Assembly: GCF_027158005.1 (NCBI RefSeq)
Contig: NZ_JAPVLQ010000001.1
Coordinates: forward strand, 744,001-808,000
Origin: Rhodococcus sp. H36-A4
Lineage (GTDB): Bacteria; Actinomycetota; Actinomycetes; Mycobacteriales; Mycobacteriaceae
Reading direction: 5' to 3'
DNA: 64,000 nucleotides
Numbering within the stretch: the stretch's first letter is position 1; the number at the start of each line of letters is the position of its first letter. Shown piece by piece: positions 62,472-64,000 of this stretch. Made by a program: the position numbers and the translations under genes. Below the pieces are notes generated by a model, which was not told where the DNA came from, did no database searches, and saw nothing but the letters and a program-made list of their open reading frames with translations.

Positions 62472-63173
62472 ATGACCTCAGTACTTGTCGTCGTCACCGG
62501 CTCGGACCATTGGACCCTCAACGATGGCACCCTCCATCCGACGGGATTCTGGGCCGAGGAACTGCTGAGCCCGCTGTCCGTTTTCCGTGACGCCGGCATC
62601 CCCTTCACCATTGCCACTCCGGGCGGAGTCCGCCCGACTGTCGACGAAACCAGCCTCGCCCCCGAATCGACCGGTGGCGCAGACGAATCCGCTCGCCAGC
62701 GTGCAGCACTGGACGCGCTCGACGACCAGCTTGCAGCGCCGCTGAAGCTCGAGGACGTCTCTGCCGATGACTATGCAGCCGTGTACATCCCGGGCGGGCA
62801 CGGCCCGATGGAAGACCTCGCGGTCTCCCCGGTTCTCGGCAAGCTGCTTATCACCATGCTCGACGCCGGAAAGGTCATCGGCTCGGTCTGCCACGGCCCC
62901 GCCGCTCTGCTCTCCGCGACGAAGCCCGACGGCGAATGGGCATTCGCCGGGCGTGTGATGTCCGGGTTCACCAACGACGAAGAGCGCCAGGCAGGGTTGG
63001 CCGACAAGGCACCGTGGCTGCTCGAGGACCGACTGCGTGCCGCCGGCGCCGATCTGAAGGTCGGGCCTGCGTGGGGACCGTTCTCCGTCGTCGACGGCAC
63101 CGTCGTCACCGGCCAGAACCCGCAGTCGAGCACCGAGGTTGCCGAGAAGATCGTCGCGCAACTCCAGAAGTAA
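62472..63173 (+). CDS. DJ-1/PfpI family protein, Hsp31/glyoxalase III-like
   Basis: 233 residues. The nucleophile elbow GSVCHGPAAL with catalytic cysteine, HPTGFWAEE with the partner glutamate and YIPGGHGPMEDL match the Hsp31/HchA branch, which converts methylglyoxal to lactate or acts as a deglycase/chaperone. Strong ribosome-binding site GAAGAAGGA. Last gene of the MFS operon, followed by a terminator. Confidence 0.9.
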   Translation: MTSVLVVVTGSDHWTLNDGTLHPTGFWAEELLSPLSVFRDAGIPFTIATPGGVRPTVDETSLAPESTGGADESARQRAALDALDDQLAAPLKLEDVSADDYAAVYIPGGHGPMEDLAVSPVLGKLLITMLDAGKVIGSVCHGPAALLSATKPDGEWAFAGRVMSGFTNDEERQAGLADKAPWLLEDRLRAAGADLKVGPAWGPFSVVDGTVVTGQNPQSSTEVAEKIVAQLQK

Positions 63174-63187
63174 CCAGTACGACAAAG

Positions 63188-63218
63188 AACGGAGCGCCAC
63201 ACGGCGCTCCGTTTTTTC
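63188..63218. terminator. Rho-independent terminator
   Basis: AACGGAGCGCC-ACAC-GGCGCTCCGTT followed by TTTTT: 11-bp stem with T-run on the plus strand, after the DJ-1-like gene. It can also end the convergent minus-strand gene. Confidence 0.92.
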
Positions 63219-63220
63219 GT

Positions 63221-63919
63221 CTACTGGAGCAATTCACCGACAGTGGCGAGGCTCGGCAACACGTGCGTGAGCGGTGACTTCCTGAGCACGTCCTCGCCGA
63301 ACGAGCCACTGAGCACGCCGACGACGATGCCGGCGCCCGCATTGTGCCCGGCGAGAACATCATTGGGCGTGTCCCCAGCCACCAGGACGCGTCGAACATC
63401 GGTGACTCCGGTTGCCTCCATGCTGCGGAAGATCAGGTACGGCGCGGGCCGGCTCGCGGCAACGAGGTCGGAGGTGACGAGCGCGTCGACCGTGTCTTGC
63501 TCCCCCGCCCCGACTGTCCAGCCCATCCCGGCGAGGATGGCGTCGGCAATGTCCGCGGAATACCCGGTCTGCAGGGCAACTTTCACGCCCTCCGAACGCA
63601 AGGCGCGCAGGGCCTCGGGTACGCCCGCCACTGGCTTCGGCGGTGTCTGCCGGTAGGCGGTGATGAGGCGCGCACGAAAATCCTCGAACACTTCGTCCAC
63701 GAACTTCGGATCGGTGGACGCGCCCAGCCCGTCGAGTAGTCCGGTGATAGCTTCGAGTTTACTGGTCCCCTTCCACTTGGCCAGCAGTTCGGCCGGTAGC
63801 GGGCAGTTTGCTGCGTCGGCGACGGTCCGCGAGAGCACCTCGTACACGAGGCCTCCCTCGTCCACGGTGGTACCGGCCATGTCGAGGCTGGCGAGTTCGA
63901 ACGAGCGAGTGGTGGTCAC
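63221..63919 (-). CDS. Phosphonatase-like HAD hydrolase
   Basis: 232 residues, GTG start. HAD motif I appears as LASLDMAGTTVDEGGLVY (the DxAGTT form of phosphonatases), motif II as LQTGYS and motif III/IV as RVLVAGDTPNDVLAG. The usual cap lysine of true phosphonoacetaldehyde hydrolase is not obvious, so it belongs to the phosphonatase-like (PhnX-related) branch. It is coupled to an upstream gene at the window edge (TGA overlapping GTG). Confidence 0.88.
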   Translation of the reverse strand: MTTTRSFELASLDMAGTTVDEGGLVYEVLSRTVADAANCPLPAELLAKWKGTSKLEAITGLLDGLGASTDPKFVDEVFEDFRARLITAYRQTPPKPVAGVPEALRALRSEGVKVALQTGYSADIADAILAGMGWTVGAGEQDTVDALVTSDLVAASRPAPYLIFRSMEATGVTDVRRVLVAGDTPNDVLAGHNAGAGIVVGVLSGSFGEDVLRKSPLTHVLPSLATVGELLQ

Positions 63920-64000
63920 GAAATCTCCTTGACGATGCGCAGGTCGTGCGCGGATCGGGTGTTGTCGATGGTGAATGCGACCCGGTCGGGTCGGTACCGG
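63916..64000 (-). CDS. C-terminal fragment of the upstream partner gene
   Basis: Last 27 codons of a gene entering from the right edge: RYRPDRVAFTIDNTRSAHDL then RIVKEIS and TGA. The stop overlaps the GTG of the HAD hydrolase. In actinobacteria such phosphonatase-like genes are often preceded by an FAD-dependent oxidoreductase, but this fragment is too short to confirm it. Confidence 0.5.
   Translation of the reverse strand, partial: RYRPDRVAFTIDNTRSAHDLRIVKEIS

Overview
This window is a chromosomal segment of a high-GC actinobacterium, most likely Rhodococcus or a close mycolate-containing relative. Support comes from a CYP125-like P450 with its TetR regulator, a rifampin ADP-ribosyltransferase (Arr), a DUF222/HNH protein, DUF1707, DUF1275 and DUF3494 proteins, many GTG starts and ATGA-type gene overlaps. 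The genus is inferred from gene content; there is no rRNA and no complete tRNA to confirm it.

Layout: 0-10 kb holds accessory metabolism and regulation: SDR/P450 with a divergent TetR and two clean operators, a RES/MbcA-type toxin-antitoxin pair, a DUF1275 membrane protein beside a RidA remnant, a LysR/EamA divergon, an ArsR-SRPBCC fusion with a second SRPBCC gene, and a tandem duplication of a HEAT-like gene. A frameshifted ankyrin remnant follows. From 10.6 to 23.1 kb, ten minus-strand genes form a Wzy-type exopolysaccharide locus: initiating phosphoglycosyltransferase, Alg14/Alg13-like fusion, GT4-like transferase, Wzy, a GT-C membrane protein, Wzx, a GT2-pyruvyltransferase fusion, an FrhB-like protein, an acetyltransferase and an SGNH-like protein. 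Much of it looks more AT-rich than its surroundings. UDP-glucose dehydrogenase and another acetyltransferase follow, each behind a copy of the same ~140-bp upstream element carrying a CRP/GlxR-like site.

26.8-36.6 kb is a second envelope block. It has a DUF3494 (ice-binding-like) surface protein and a class F-like sortase, each broken by one apparent frameshift. Next to them is a four-gene minus-strand operon: membrane protein of unknown function, BcsA-like GT2 without PilZ, BcsB-like protein and a GT-C enzyme. A perfect 24-bp inverted repeat and a 28-codon ORF with a strong ribosome-binding site lie upstream.

36.9-41.4 kb is a tight nitrogen-scavenging operon: isochorismatase-like hydrolase, NCS1 permease, amidase-signature enzyme and formamidase AmiF. 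It is followed by a scrambled scar of sequence now found intact at 44.2-44.7 kb, then arr, an FAD oxidoreductase, a DUF1295 protein, DUF1707 and a TetR whose start codon lies inside a 15-bp-arm palindrome.

45.5-64 kb is mixed accessory sequence: two membrane proteins, two DUF6461-like genes flanking a tiny ORF, a possible ADP-ribosyltransferase-fold protein, MFS/TetR, a secreted lipase, a second RES/antitoxin pair, two unknown genes, TetR/quinone reductase, a secreted protein, DUF222-HNH, a cupin, an MFS exporter with a DJ-1/Hsp31-like protein, and a phosphonatase-like HAD hydrolase. I saw no CRISPR array, prophage module or intact transposase.
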